64,000 nucleotides of DNA, from IMG/VR virus record IMGVR_UViG_3300008113_000014, positions 44,864-108,863 of that record. One strand, 5' to 3'. This DNA is from a virus. The notes below the pieces were generated by a model. The model saw only the letters and a program-made list of their open reading frames with translations, was not told the origin of the DNA and did no database searches. Shown one piece after another: positions 9,539-18,011 of the stretch. How positions within the stretch are numbered: position 1 is the first letter of the stretch; the number at the start of each line of letters is the position of its first letter. Made by a program: the position numbers and the translations under genes.

Positions 9539-9763
9539 TCAAAGTATATAGTTACTAAAGCCAATAATTTGCAACGGGATTGGTACAACAGTAGATAAAC
9601 CACTAGCCTCAATCCGTATTGCTGTTAATCTAATTCTAAAGGGTAAAACAGAGTTAATTGTAACATTTTTACTTGGTGCCCTGACAGATGCTTTTATTGA
9701 AAGATCTTGTTCAATTCTTTTTGTAAATACTGGCTGCTTGTCATAAATCTTAACATTAGCCAT
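9539..9763 (-). CDS. Small structural-type protein coupled to Ig-like baseplate gene
   Basis: 74 aa. Its ATG overlaps the stop of the upstream gene (TAATG), so it is translationally coupled. Beta-rich with no Cys and no membrane segment. The same arrangement, an Ig-like protein followed by an overlapping small gene, recurs at 20.6 kb and 37.9 kb. Function unknown. Confidence 0.6.
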   Translation of the reverse strand: MANVKIYDKQPVFTKRIEQDLSIKASVRAPSKNVTINSVLPFRIRLTAIRIEASGLSTVVPIPLQIIGFSNYIL

Positions 9764-10176
9764 TATGCAGTCACATCTTCAAGGACAATAAGTTTGCCTT
9801 GAGCTACCGTCCAAACTATTGCATCTTGCGGTAAAGAAACCTCAATATCAAAAATATCATTTGTTCGTAGTGTTGCAGTTTGTGCTGGTGATAATGAAAC
9901 AGTAAACTCACCATCTAGATCATCTGCATCTTGAATTGGAACTAAGGTTAAAAGAAGTGTTGCTGTGTCTGTTATTTCTCCAGGAACAACTGGTGTTGTA
10001 GTAGGACGCTTGATCTGCATAGAAATATTCCAGTCAGGAATTTCCAATGGTACTTTTGCATCATCTGTTAAATAAACCTTAAATGCTGCACTATCTCCCT
10101 TGACAAAAGTCCAATTAACGAATGGTGGAGCTTCTCCAATATCGTATGTAGACGCTTGTCCTCTATATGTAGCCAT
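9763..10176 (-). CDS. Baseplate-type Ig-like protein (BppU-N-like fold), copy 1
   Basis: 137 aa from ATG 10176 (a longer frame to 10293 would run into the divergent promoter and is not used). The N-terminal FVNWTFVKGDSAAFKVYLTDD and the C-terminal IVWTVAQGKLIVLEDVT fit the W...V.GD...V plus final strand pattern of receptor-binding/baseplate upper protein N-terminal domains. Related by pattern to the proteins at 20690-21091 and 37518-37868. Confidence 0.6.
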   Translation of the reverse strand: MATYRGQASTYDIGEAPPFVNWTFVKGDSAAFKVYLTDDAKVPLEIPDWNISMQIKRPTTTPVVPGEITDTATLLLTLVPIQDADDLDGEFTVSLSPAQTATLRTNDIFDIEVSLPQDAIVWTVAQGKLIVLEDVTA

Positions 10177-10247
10177 TTTTATATTATACCACGATGAAAA
10201 TAAGAAATTAAGAGATTTAAAATAATTTAAATAAATATCACAAAAAC

Positions 10248-10277
10248 TTGCTTTTTGGGGAATTTGGATGCTATACT
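10248..10277 (+). promoter_or_regulatory. Sigma70-type promoter of the lysozyme-like gene
   Basis: TTGCTT, 18-bp spacer, TATACT. It lies in the divergent gap between the minus-strand tail operon and the plus-strand gene at 10329. Confidence 0.6.
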
Positions 10278-10285
10278 TAGAGAGT

Positions 10286-10301
10286 GCTACCAACTGGTAG
10301 C
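10286..10301 (+). promoter_or_regulatory. Hairpin or operator just downstream of promoter
   Basis: Perfect inverted repeat GCTACC-AACT-GGTAGC starting within a few bases of the expected transcription start and followed by ATCTTT. It could be an operator, a 5-prime stabilising hairpin or a weak attenuator. Confidence 0.45.
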
Positions 10302-10328
10302 ATCTTTAGTCTCTAGGAGGTTATTATT

Positions 10329-10901
10329 ATGAGAAGAGATAAGAAGGTTTGGATTGGAATCCTTGCACTACTTGGGTTGGTTGCTCCTTTGAGTAATTCA
10401 GCCAATGCTTTAAATACCGAAAATAATCTAAGTAAAACAGAAGTTCTTGCTATGCCAACCGCCAAAGCGGTTTTTTTGCTTTCTAAGCCTAAAAGTCTGG
10501 TAGCAGTAAAAAAAGACTTAAACGTTCTGCACAAGTATCAAGATGCCATTAGTCTGACAGATCGTCAACTAAAGGAACTTCTTCATGCCGTTGGTTTCCG
10601 TGGAGAGGGCCTTGTAAAAGCTTGGGCGGTAGCTAAGAAAGAATCTAATGGTCGTCCAATGGCTTTTAATGGTAATGAAAAGACTGGGGACAATTCTTAT
10701 GGTATATTCCAGATAAATATGATTGGAATGCTAAAGGATGGTCGCAAAGAAAAGTTTGGCATTAACTTTAACAGTGAATTGTTAAACCCTGTTATTAATG
10801 CACAGGTTGCCTATCATATGAGTAATGGTGGTAAAGATTGGTCTGCTTGGCATGGAATAACGCCAAAGACTAAGGTTTGGATGAAGAAGTTTCCTATTTA
10901 A
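10329..10901 (+). CDS. Exported lysozyme / transglycosylase-like lytic enzyme
   Basis: 190 aa with TAGGAGG ribosome site. Residues 1-28 are a signal peptide: RRDKK, hydrophobic ILALLGLVAPL, then a cleavage-like ANA. After a linker, residues 85-190 look like a lysozyme-like (SLT/goose-type) domain: AVAKKESNGRP supplies the catalytic Glu105, and NSYGIFQIN is the conserved substrate-cleft motif of this fold. It would cut peptidoglycan glycan strands outside the membrane. It is the only plus-strand gene in the left 21 kb and is convergent with the oxygenase cluster. An intrinsic-terminator-like hairpin lies inside its coding sequence (10457-10477). Confidence 0.8.
   Translation: MRRDKKVWIGILALLGLVAPLSNSANALNTENNLSKTEVLAMPTAKAVFLLSKPKSLVAVKKDLNVLHKYQDAISLTDRQLKELLHAVGFRGEGLVKAWAVAKKESNGRPMAFNGNEKTGDNSYGIFQINMIGMLKDGRKEKFGINFNSELLNPVINAQVAYHMSNGGKDWSAWHGITPKTKVWMKKFPI
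10457..10477 (+). terminator. Terminator-like hairpin inside the lysozyme gene
   Basis: AACCGC-CAAA-GCGGTT followed by a run of T (10471-10477): a 6-bp stem and seven T residues, within codons 43-50 just after the signal peptide. It looks like a functional intrinsic terminator and may attenuate the lytic gene. Confidence 0.55.
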
Positions 10902-11473
10902 AAAGGAAGATCTTTATTTAACGTTACTGGGTATTCGTCATTACCCCTCATAAAGATAGTTGAAAAATATCTTGTAGTATCATTTAGGACTGGTAATGAG
11001 CCATGCAGTATTTCTCCTCCGTGAATAAGGGCAGATCCTGCTTTTGGTTTAATTGTTATTCCTAATTCTGGATAGTCAATCTCTCCACCAAGATAGTCAT
11101 TATTATAGTAAATTACGATGCCGTATCCAAGATAATACCCTTGTGGGGTTGTGTCATTATCACGATGCTGACCAATTGCTTCTTCCTCTTTAAATCTAGA
11201 TATTTTTATTTCTTTTTCACAGTAATAATATGATGGGAATATGTAATCAACTTTATCAAAAATAGCAGTCTTGCAAAATTCATTATTTTCACCAAGGAAT
11301 AAGCTTTTGCCATACCAAAAATCATTCTCATCACCAATATAGTTTTTGTCATGCCATTGATCTTCAGTTGCTTGATTAATAATAGCCAAAATTGACTCTA
11401 GCTCTAAAGAATCTAAAAAGTTTTCAATTTCATAAACATCTTCAGCAAGTTTGTTAATTTTAAAATTATACAT
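10898..11473 (-). CDS. 2OG-Fe(II) oxygenase, prolyl-4-hydroxylase-like (1)
   Basis: 191 aa from ATG 11473, 4 nt after the stop of the upstream dehydrogenase (a TTG at 11485 is less likely). Double-stranded beta-helix signature: GQHRD gives iron ligands His103 and Asp105, YYNNDYLGGEIDYP is the strand-turn typical of P4H-like enzymes, the distal His is 157 (LHGS) and Arg168 would bind 2-oxoglutarate. The reaction is O2- and 2OG-dependent hydroxylation of an unidentified substrate. Last gene of the cluster; its 3-prime end overlaps the convergent lysozyme gene. Confidence 0.85.
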   Translation of the reverse strand: MYNFKINKLAEDVYEIENFLDSLELESILAIINQATEDQWHDKNYIGDENDFWYGKSLFLGENNEFCKTAIFDKVDYIFPSYYYCEKEIKISRFKEEEAIGQHRDNDTTPQGYYLGYGIVIYYNNDYLGGEIDYPELGITIKPKAGSALIHGGEILHGSLPVLNDTTRYFSTIFMRGNDEYPVTLNKDLPF

Positions 11474-11477
11474 AGGG

Positions 11478-12146
11478 CTAACCAAATTTACTACTATTAA
11501 TATGATTTAGCTCAATATGATTAATGTTAACATGGCTTGGTAGATCAGATACCCAGCGAATGCACTCTGCCATATCCTCAGCGGTAATAGCACTATCACG
11601 TCTTTCTTCTTGTGTATCAATTGTGCCTGGACAAATTTCAGTTATTTTAATACCATATTGAGGAAATTCTAGCCTCATTGTATCTACCAATGCCATCTGA
11701 CCTCTTTTAGCATTAATGTAATTGCCTCCAGAACGGTACGGAACCTTACCACCCAATGAGCTAACAAAAATAATGGTTGGGTTAGTGGACTTTTCCATTG
11801 CTGGTACAAATAACTGAGAAATATACATTGGCCCTGTTACATTAATATCATATGCAATTCTAAAGTTTGCTGGTGTTTCATTAATAATCATTGTTGGACT
11901 AGATCCACCACCTGCATTATTAACTAGCAAGTCTAAAGTGATGTCTTTATATTTTTCAGCAAATAGTTTTATTTGGTCAGAGTCTGTAACATCTATCTGA
12001 TAAATTTCAACATTGTCTGAAACAAGGTCTAACATTTTAGAGATATTTCTTGATGCTGCGATTACCTTGTATCCACTTTTTTCAAGAAGCTTTACGGTTG
12101 CTCTTCCAACACCCTTGCTTGCTCCAGTAACTATTGCTGTTTTCAA
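11478..12146 (-). CDS. Short-chain dehydrogenase/reductase
   Basis: 222 aa classical-type SDR. TGASKGVG (8-15) is the Rossmann dinucleotide loop, NNAG (76-79) follows strand beta-4, and the catalytic set is Ser129/130, Tyr143 and Lys147 (YINAK). It oxidises or reduces an alcohol/ketone with NAD(P). Placed inside the oxygenase cluster, it could act on a hydroxylated product, but the substrate cannot be read from sequence. It abuts the upstream oxygenase (stop at 12147). Confidence 0.9.
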   Translation of the reverse strand: MKTAIVTGASKGVGRATVKLLEKSGYKVIAASRNISKMLDLVSDNVEIYQIDVTDSDQIKLFAEKYKDITLDLLVNNAGGGSSPTMIINETPANFRIAYDINVTGPMYISQLFVPAMEKSTNPTIIFVSSLGGKVPYRSGGNYINAKRGQMALVDTMRLEFPQYGIKITEICPGTIDTQEERRDSAITAEDMAECIRWVSDLPSHVNINHIELNHINSSKFG

Positions 12147-12878
12147 TTACATGCTCTGACTAGAATTAAGGCTCATGTGGTTATGAATCCAGTGACCAGG
12201 AACCATAAACTTATACCCAGACTTAACTACGTGTGCTGTGTGAAAGTATGGAGCGTATGCTGGAAATATAACAACGCTATTTGCTTTAGGTTTTAAACCA
12301 AAATCAATAGATTTATCAGCAACTGCAACATCATAGTCTAAGTCTACTGCTGGAGCACCTCTTACCCATCCATCAGAACTTGTCCATCCTCCATCATAAT
12401 CTTTTAGCTGGAAAGAGATTTCTCCACCCTCACAGTCATCATTGAGGTACATGACTAAAGAATATCTTAGGGTTTGGTCTCCATCTAATTGATCAAAGTG
12501 TGCCCCCATGCCCATTCCAGTATTATATTTTTTTATATTAAAGGTTGGAAAAAGCCTTGGCTCATCAAAATCCCCCAAAGAAGATGCGTAGTCTTTGCAA
12601 ACATTGTACATCGTAGTCATAATAGCGTCATATATATATTTACTTTTTTCTGCTACTTCTCCACTAAGGTTGTTTATTGCGTTTACGTCAAATGTTTTTG
12701 TTTCTCCATAAATAAAAGTTTTGTCGTTAGAAGATGTCCAAGGGTTCCAAACATTTACACCTAACTCACTGTATTGCTCAAGAGTATCTAGATCTTTCCA
12801 AACCTTTTTAAAGGTATCAAAATCTTCTATTGCATCAGTATAGTAATAAGTTTTTGGATCTAGTTTTTCTACGTTCAC
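12147..12878 (-). CDS. 2OG-Fe(II) oxygenase, P4H-like (2)
   Basis: 243 aa, GTG start at 12878. GAHFD (His127, Asp129) and a distal His at 213 or 216 in YFHTAHVVKSGYK are the metal ligands; YLNDDCEGGEISF is the conserved P4H-type turn. It has an insert of about 25 residues (DYDGGWTSSDGW) before the distal histidine compared with its neighbours, which may shape a different substrate pocket. Part of the eight-oxygenase run. Confidence 0.87.
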   Translation of the reverse strand: MNVEKLDPKTYYYTDAIEDFDTFKKVWKDLDTLEQYSELGVNVWNPWTSSNDKTFIYGETKTFDVNAINNLSGEVAEKSKYIYDAIMTTMYNVCKDYASSLGDFDEPRLFPTFNIKKYNTGMGMGAHFDQLDGDQTLRYSLVMYLNDDCEGGEISFQLKDYDGGWTSSDGWVRGAPAVDLDYDVAVADKSIDFGLKPKANSVVIFPAYAPYFHTAHVVKSGYKFMVPGHWIHNHMSLNSSQSM

Positions 12879-12887
12879 CTGTTCTCC

Positions 12888-13547
12888 TTAGTATTTGTTG
12901 TTTTCATAGTGGTTTTTTTCTTTAATAAATCCTACTATAACATATCTTATTGGTCCTTCTCCAACATGCTTTACTCCATGCTCGTGCTTATTGTCCCCTG
13001 GAAAAAACAACAAGTCTTTTGGCTTTGGTCTTAATGATATTCCAAGATTTGGAAAGAACAGCTCTCCTTCTACATAGTCATCATTTATATATATAATTGT
13101 TGCATATTTTATTGATGGGTCTGTATGCTGATCTGTATGAGATTTTAGTTCAACTCCTTTTTGCATTCTTTGAATTGTTGCTAATCCACTTAACATTAAT
13201 AAAGGATCTGAATCATCAACCATTGTTGATAATCTTTTATAAAAAACTTGCTGCTCTTTATGATGCTTTATGTTTAAATTTTTATCTGCCCAGTTTTGTG
13301 TGATTTCAAATTTTCCTTCAGCAACAAGGTTGTCTACATCATCTCTTCCAAACTTTTCCATACAAAATCTAGCAAGATTTGTTGTATATTCTATTTCCCA
13401 GTCTGCTTGTGATGCATTATCTATGCATTTTAAAACAAAGTCTAGATCTTCATTTGTAAAAAAATCTTTAATCCAAAGAATTTCATCTGTAACTTCTTCA
13501 AATACAAAATTATTTTCTTTAAGTTTTTCTTTAAACTTTTCAAGCAT
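12888..13547 (-). CDS. 2OG-Fe(II) oxygenase, P4H-like (3)
   Basis: 219 aa from ATG 13547, preferred to ATG 13559 because AGG lies 8 nt upstream. SHTDQ gives His137 and Asp139; YINDDYVEGELFFP is the turn; KHEHGVKHV supplies the distal His and IRYVIVG the 2OG-binding Arg201. It overlaps the end of the upstream oxygenase by 8 bases, indicating coupled translation. Confidence 0.86.
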   Translation of the reverse strand: MLEKFKEKLKENNFVFEEVTDEILWIKDFFTNEDLDFVLKCIDNASQADWEIEYTTNLARFCMEKFGRDDVDNLVAEGKFEITQNWADKNLNIKHHKEQQVFYKRLSTMVDDSDPLLMLSGLATIQRMQKGVELKSHTDQHTDPSIKYATIIYINDDYVEGELFFPNLGISLRPKPKDLLFFPGDNKHEHGVKHVGEGPIRYVIVGFIKEKNHYENNKY

Positions 13548-14295
13548 TTGGCACCTCATTAGAGTTATACTTATTTCCGTCCTTGTCTAGCTTCCAGCCT
13601 TGCTTAAGCAATTCTTGCCATTCTGCTCTTTCAATTTCTTGTTTTGCTCTAGTTTCTTTCATTTCTGCAGCCCAGGCATCTCTTAATTCTTGTGGGTATG
13701 CATCTTCTTCTCTGTCGTCCCAAAAAGAACCAATTGTATATCTAACTCCCTTAGTAATAAGGCTTACCTCGTGCATGTTATTAAATCCACCATCAAAAGC
13801 AGCAAGCATTCCAACTTTAGGTTGTAGACTTATCTCTTGATCTGGGAACTGTAACATTCCACCATCAAAGTCATCGTTCAAATATAAGAATGCTGCATAT
13901 CTACTTCTTGTAAATGCACCAGAGTGTCCGTGTTCGTCTGTGTTGTCAGAGTGTTTTCTTGCATACGCTCCTGGCTCCCACTTTTGTGTGTGATAACCAA
14001 TTTGAGAAATTATTTTTGGATCAAGGTCGTGAACGCTTGCAACTGCATCAATAATTCCTTGTTTTATTTGTGAAAATATGTCACTTGGCAATCCTTCATT
14101 CTTTACATGCTCGTCGTCATCTTGTGGTAAAACAGAAGAGTATGATTCATAAAAAGATATAGGCATCCAGGTAATCAATTCAAGTTCTGCATGCTTGTCT
14201 AAAACTTTTACAAGTTTAGCAGCAGTTTCTGAATCAATAAAGTTTTCATAAACAACAATGTCTTTTGTTATTCTAGTTTTATTGGTTAAGTTCAT
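13540..14295 (-). CDS. 2OG-Fe(II) oxygenase, P4H-like (4)
   Basis: 251 aa. His115 and Asp117 (ARKHSDN), YLNDDFDGGMLQFP, distal His175 (NNMHEV) and Arg185 (GVRYTIG) complete the active site. An extra C-terminal helix of about 50 charged residues (DAWAAEMKETRAKQEIERAEW) extends beyond the catalytic fold and may mediate assembly. ATG overlaps the previous gene by 4 bases. Confidence 0.87.
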   Translation of the reverse strand: MNLTNKTRITKDIVVYENFIDSETAAKLVKVLDKHAELELITWMPISFYESYSSVLPQDDDEHVKNEGLPSDIFSQIKQGIIDAVASVHDLDPKIISQIGYHTQKWEPGAYARKHSDNTDEHGHSGAFTRSRYAAFLYLNDDFDGGMLQFPDQEISLQPKVGMLAAFDGGFNNMHEVSLITKGVRYTIGSFWDDREEDAYPQELRDAWAAEMKETRAKQEIERAEWQELLKQGWKLDKDGNKYNSNEVPNA

Positions 14296-15164
14296 TTTAT
14301 TCTCACAGCTCCCTCTATCTCATTTCTTTGTGGGTTGTCTATTCTAAACTGCTCGTTCAGCTTTGGTTGCATGCTAGACCAAACATCTTTTCCAAATTCT
14401 TTTTCTTTCTCATACCATTCATCTGTTCCTTTTTGATATTTTTGCCAATACATTCTTGCTAAAAATTTGTTTTTGTTATAAGACGGCATAACCCCATGTA
14501 AGTATGGTTTGTCATCCTCTGTTAAGTAATCTGGGTGTCCTGATGGAAAAACTAAAAGATCTCCAGCTTCTGGCTTGTACTTAACAAGTTTGTCTCCCAT
14601 AGCAAAGTCAATTTCTCCACCTTCATAGTCATCATTAAAATAAATTGTACATGTTATTATAAACTTATATCCTGGAGCAGATCCTTGCTCTCTCATATAG
14701 TCTGAATGATATCTCATTCCATGTTGTTCTTCTTCGTTGCTGATATGATACTTTCCTATTGTTCCACCTGTCCATCTCCAGGTTGGAATAAGATCGCCTG
14801 ATTCGTCTATGGACAATGACTCTAAATCTACATCAATGTTATATTTTTTAATATAGTCTTCTGTAACTAAATGAAAGTTTTTCATCATTTCTATACCAAA
14901 TTGTTTTTGGTTTTCTTCAATTTCTGTTTTTGTTTCAATGCTTTCTAAACCTCCATCTTTATAATCCATAGAAAAAGAAGGTGTCATTGGATTTAAATAT
15001 TCTCCAAAAATAGACCACTTTGTCCAAGGATTAAAAAGTCTATCTTCTGACTCTATTAAAGAATCTGTTAAAACCTTATAAGATTTTGAAATATCTTTAA
15101 ACATGTTTTTATAAACAAGAATATGTGGATATATCTCTACAGATTCAAGAGCTGGAGTAGTCAT
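14292..15164 (-). CDS. 2OG-Fe(II) oxygenase, P4H-like (5)
   Basis: 290 aa, the longest of the cluster, with a 140-residue N-terminal extension. RYHSD gives His153 and Asp155; YFNDDYEGGEIDF is the turn; YLHGVMP supplies His223. The candidate 2OG-binding residue is Lys233 or Arg237. Its stop overlaps the next gene by 4 bases. Confidence 0.86.
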   Translation of the reverse strand: MTTPALESVEIYPHILVYKNMFKDISKSYKVLTDSLIESEDRLFNPWTKWSIFGEYLNPMTPSFSMDYKDGGLESIETKTEIEENQKQFGIEMMKNFHLVTEDYIKKYNIDVDLESLSIDESGDLIPTWRWTGGTIGKYHISNEEEQHGMRYHSDYMREQGSAPGYKFIITCTIYFNDDYEGGEIDFAMGDKLVKYKPEAGDLLVFPSGHPDYLTEDDKPYLHGVMPSYNKNKFLARMYWQKYQKGTDEWYEKEKEFGKDVWSSMQPKLNEQFRIDNPQRNEIEGAVRIK

Positions 15165-15839
15165 TTATGGTTTCCTGTCTCCAGTGTGCTCTGTAATTTC
15201 CCAGAAAAATGGGCATGTAAATCTTAATCCACTCTTTATCTCAGTCACTCCGTGAATATAGTTTTTGTCTCCTGGGAAGAAGTAAGCTGCACCTTTTTTT
15301 GGTTTAAACTGTACACCTTGTAGTGGGAAATACAGTTCTCCTCCCTCATAGTCTTCATTTAAATAGAACAAACTAGATAAATCATAATTAGGAAAATCGT
15401 TTGGAAGTCCAGCGTCTGGGCCATCGTGAAGTTCTTTGTCTGCGTGAGGTTTTTGAAATTGTCCTGGAAGCCACTTTACTATAGTGGTACCTGTAGGGAT
15501 AACCTTTACTTTGTAAAACTCTTCTACTATTGGTTGTAGTCTTTGAAATAGTCCAGCAATGACTGGGGAAATGTTTGGATCGTTTTTATCTAGGCTTGGT
15601 TGAGTTGCTACTCTATCTTTCCAATAATCAGAATCATAAACAACCGTTCCATTTTCATTAACATGACTTTGTGTTACATCCCAAATTGTCAAAGATTTTG
15701 CAGATTTTTCTAAAAACTCTATTTCTTCTTGAGTCATAAAGTTTTCTAGCTCAACGATCATGTCTTTGCTATCACCAAACCAGCCAGATGGTGTGAGTGA
15801 AGCCTTTCTAACTACAACAGAAGCATCCATTTTATCCAT
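15165..15839 (-). CDS. 2OG-Fe(II) oxygenase, P4H-like (6)
   Basis: 224 aa. KPHADKE gives His132 and Asp134, LNEDYEGGELYFP the turn, NYIHGVTEI the distal His196 and LRFTCP Arg206. It directly abuts its neighbours (1-2 nt spacing), so it is in the same transcript. Confidence 0.87.
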   Translation of the reverse strand: MDKMDASVVVRKASLTPSGWFGDSKDMIVELENFMTQEEIEFLEKSAKSLTIWDVTQSHVNENGTVVYDSDYWKDRVATQPSLDKNDPNISPVIAGLFQRLQPIVEEFYKVKVIPTGTTIVKWLPGQFQKPHADKELHDGPDAGLPNDFPNYDLSSLFYLNEDYEGGELYFPLQGVQFKPKKGAAYFFPGDKNYIHGVTEIKSGLRFTCPFFWEITEHTGDRKP

Positions 15840-15841
15840 AA

Positions 15842-16570
15842 TTAGATTATACCATTTCCCTTGTTTGATGTATTATCAGTAACAGAAAGACGTAAAACCT
15901 TAGTTTCGTGAGAACCCGTACTTTCACCTTTTTCATTTACTGCATCTCTATACCAGTCAGTCCATTGTCCAGACTTGTTGATTTCTTGTGCAGCTTCACC
16001 ATACGACTGATGAGCCATCTGCCTTTTTCTATCTACATCTGAATAATCAATTATTTGAATTGATGTATTGTCCATTGCCGTCAAAGAAATTGGAATTATT
16101 GTAGCAATTGGGGTTCCTGCTTTTATAGTAATTTCCTTGTTTGCAGATCTTGCTTTAATTGCTAATGGAAAACCAGTATCAAGCCAAGATGTAGATATTA
16201 AAGATGACATTGTTTCAAAATCATCATTAAAGTAATTAACTGGATTAATTGTAAGCATGCTAACGTTTTGCTCAGATCTAAAAGTTAGGCCAGTATGTAG
16301 GCTAACTGTAGACTGCCCTCTTCCAGTATATGTAAAGTCTGAACCTTCTAGTATAGTTACATTCTCTGAACTTGTATCATTTATACCGTTCCAAATAAAC
16401 TTAATGTCTTCAGTACATGAAAGACTCCAGCCAACCATATTCGCTTGTGTAACTGGAAAACATCTATAGGCATGCTTTTCTGGAGTTACATCCATCCAAT
16501 CTCTTTTAATTGACATTGGAGAAAGTATGATTTTTGAATCTGGAAATCTTTCAGCTGATATATTAAGCAT
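15842..16570 (-). CDS. DUF6065-like protein (1)
   Basis: 242 aa. Not an oxygenase: no HxD...H set. It contains AYRCFPVTQANMVGW, FIWNG and IKAGTPIATIIPIS, which match the second non-oxygenase protein of the cluster (17235-18011: IPAGTPYVQILPFKRENW) and the DUF6065-type proteins that accompany such oxygenases in other phages, as I recall them. Beta-rich, soluble; function unknown. Its ATG overlaps the stop of the upstream oxygenase (TAATG). Confidence 0.6.
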   Translation of the reverse strand: MLNISAERFPDSKIILSPMSIKRDWMDVTPEKHAYRCFPVTQANMVGWSLSCTEDIKFIWNGINDTSSENVTILEGSDFTYTGRGQSTVSLHTGLTFRSEQNVSMLTINPVNYFNDDFETMSSLISTSWLDTGFPLAIKARSANKEITIKAGTPIATIIPISLTAMDNTSIQIIDYSDVDRKRQMAHQSYGEAAQEINKSGQWTDWYRDAVNEKGESTGSHETKVLRLSVTDNTSNKGNGII

Positions 16571-17226
16571 TAGTCTTTGTCTACCATATACATTTCGTTA
16601 GTGTGAAACTTTTTGTTATAATCAAGCATTGTTACAATAGAATACTTTGTTCCTGAAATAACTGGCATTGCACGATGAGGATACATGAAGTTTGATGGAA
16701 AAATAAATAAATCTCCTGCATCTGCCTTAATGTCTAGGTTCTGGAGTCTAAAGAAAAGTGAACCGCCTTCATAGTCATCATTTGGGTATGCAACAAGTGA
16801 CACTGTGCAGTTATAAGAAAAACCATGATCATGGTGTTCTTGAAAGTGTTGTCCTGGTCCATATTTAATAAAATTAAAAGCTTCCCAATACTTTAAATCC
16901 ATTATGTTGTAGTCTTTTCTGTAATCATCAACACATGGAGACTTAACATCATATAGATCTTGCCAAAGCTCTTGTAGTTTTATTGAGTCTGGTGTTTTGT
17001 TTTGTTCAATATCAGTTTTCTTATACTTAAAATCTACACAGTCTCTGTAGTCTGGAATTAGCTGCTGGTATCCAACATATGCTGGTTGCCAAGTAAATTG
17101 TTCTTTTGAACCTAGTGGCTTTACAACAGATTCAATTCTGTTTATCACATCAATATCTTTATTAATGACACCTTTATAGCATACAATACCATTACCATAG
17201 TTAACCTTTTCTGTCCAAGTTTGCAT
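16570..17226 (-). CDS. 2OG-Fe(II) oxygenase, P4H-like (7)
   Basis: 218 aa. GQHFQEHHDHG places iron ligands at His131 and Asp133, YPNDDYEGGSLFF is the turn, YPHRAMPVISGTK gives distal His184 and Lys194 in place of the usual Arg. Closely resembles the oxygenase at 17995-18723 (shared EAFNFIKY/EAFNFVKY and SGTKY), so these two are the most recent duplicates in the cluster. Confidence 0.87.
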   Translation of the reverse strand: MQTWTEKVNYGNGIVCYKGVINKDIDVINRIESVVKPLGSKEQFTWQPAYVGYQQLIPDYRDCVDFKYKKTDIEQNKTPDSIKLQELWQDLYDVKSPCVDDYRKDYNIMDLKYWEAFNFIKYGPGQHFQEHHDHGFSYNCTVSLVAYPNDDYEGGSLFFRLQNLDIKADAGDLFIFPSNFMYPHRAMPVISGTKYSIVTMLDYNKKFHTNEMYMVDKD

Positions 17227-17234
17227 TTTTCTCC

Positions 17235-18011
17235 CTATTTATATTCTCTTCTAGACCAAACTTTATTTTTATAAATACCGCCGTCTGGTTGGCGATAAAA
17301 ATTTGCATTGGCTATCATTTTAGCATATATCTTTTCTTGATTTTGAAACTCTATCTCATGGCTCCAGTTTTCTCTTTTAAATGGTAAAATTTGGACATAT
17401 GGAGTCCCTGCTGGTATTGTTCCTTCCCAGCCTTCTGCAATAAAAAATGGAAAGGTACCAAGCAGGTGAACACTGTCATTATCAACAACACCAGTTGTAT
17501 TAATAAATGGAAGATCAAATCTATTCATAGGTGTCATAAATAATGCACTATATCCTTCTGGAAGTTCAAATCCCCAATCTGGATACCAGGCAAAATGATC
17601 TTTGTAAAATCCTTTTGGGTGCTCAAACTGTGGCATAGCAAGTCTTTTTCCACAAAAATCTTGATGTCTTTTATCTTCTATCTTAACATCTATTGATCCT
17701 GTCTCAGTTTTAAAAAAAGTAAGGTCACAAGGAGTTCTTAATACATATCCTGTTGAAAACCCATCCATAATTGCTGGACAAGCTTTCCATGTAGGTATTT
17801 TTCCATAGTCATCTGTAGTTCCTTCTTTTGGAAAAGGACAAACTTCTTTTGGTGCTTTGTAGTATTCACCAGTTGGCATTTTTGCAAATCTGTCGGCATC
17901 TTTATACCATTGTGGTATTTCAGACTGTGTTGTTTTAGGCACTGATTTACTATCCTTGTTTAACCAAGGCCTAAAAGATCTAAAGATTACTAAATTATCT
18001 TTTAGACTCAT
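17235..18011 (-). CDS. DUF6065-like protein (2)
   Basis: 258 aa. The N-terminus IPQWYKDADRF and KACPAIMDGFSTGYVLRTPCDL, then LLGTFPFFIAEGWEG and IPAGTPYVQILPFKRENW, form a pattern seen in conserved phage proteins of unknown function near 2OG oxygenases. Paralogue of 15842-16570 by its IPAGTP-like motif. Its start overlaps the upstream oxygenase by 17 bases. It might bind or present the substrate for the oxygenases; this is speculation. Confidence 0.6.
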   Translation of the reverse strand: MSLKDNLVIFRSFRPWLNKDSKSVPKTTQSEIPQWYKDADRFAKMPTGEYYKAPKEVCPFPKEGTTDDYGKIPTWKACPAIMDGFSTGYVLRTPCDLTFFKTETGSIDVKIEDKRHQDFCGKRLAMPQFEHPKGFYKDHFAWYPDWGFELPEGYSALFMTPMNRFDLPFINTTGVVDNDSVHLLGTFPFFIAEGWEGTIPAGTPYVQILPFKRENWSHEIEFQNQEKIYAKMIANANFYRQPDGGIYKNKVWSRREYK

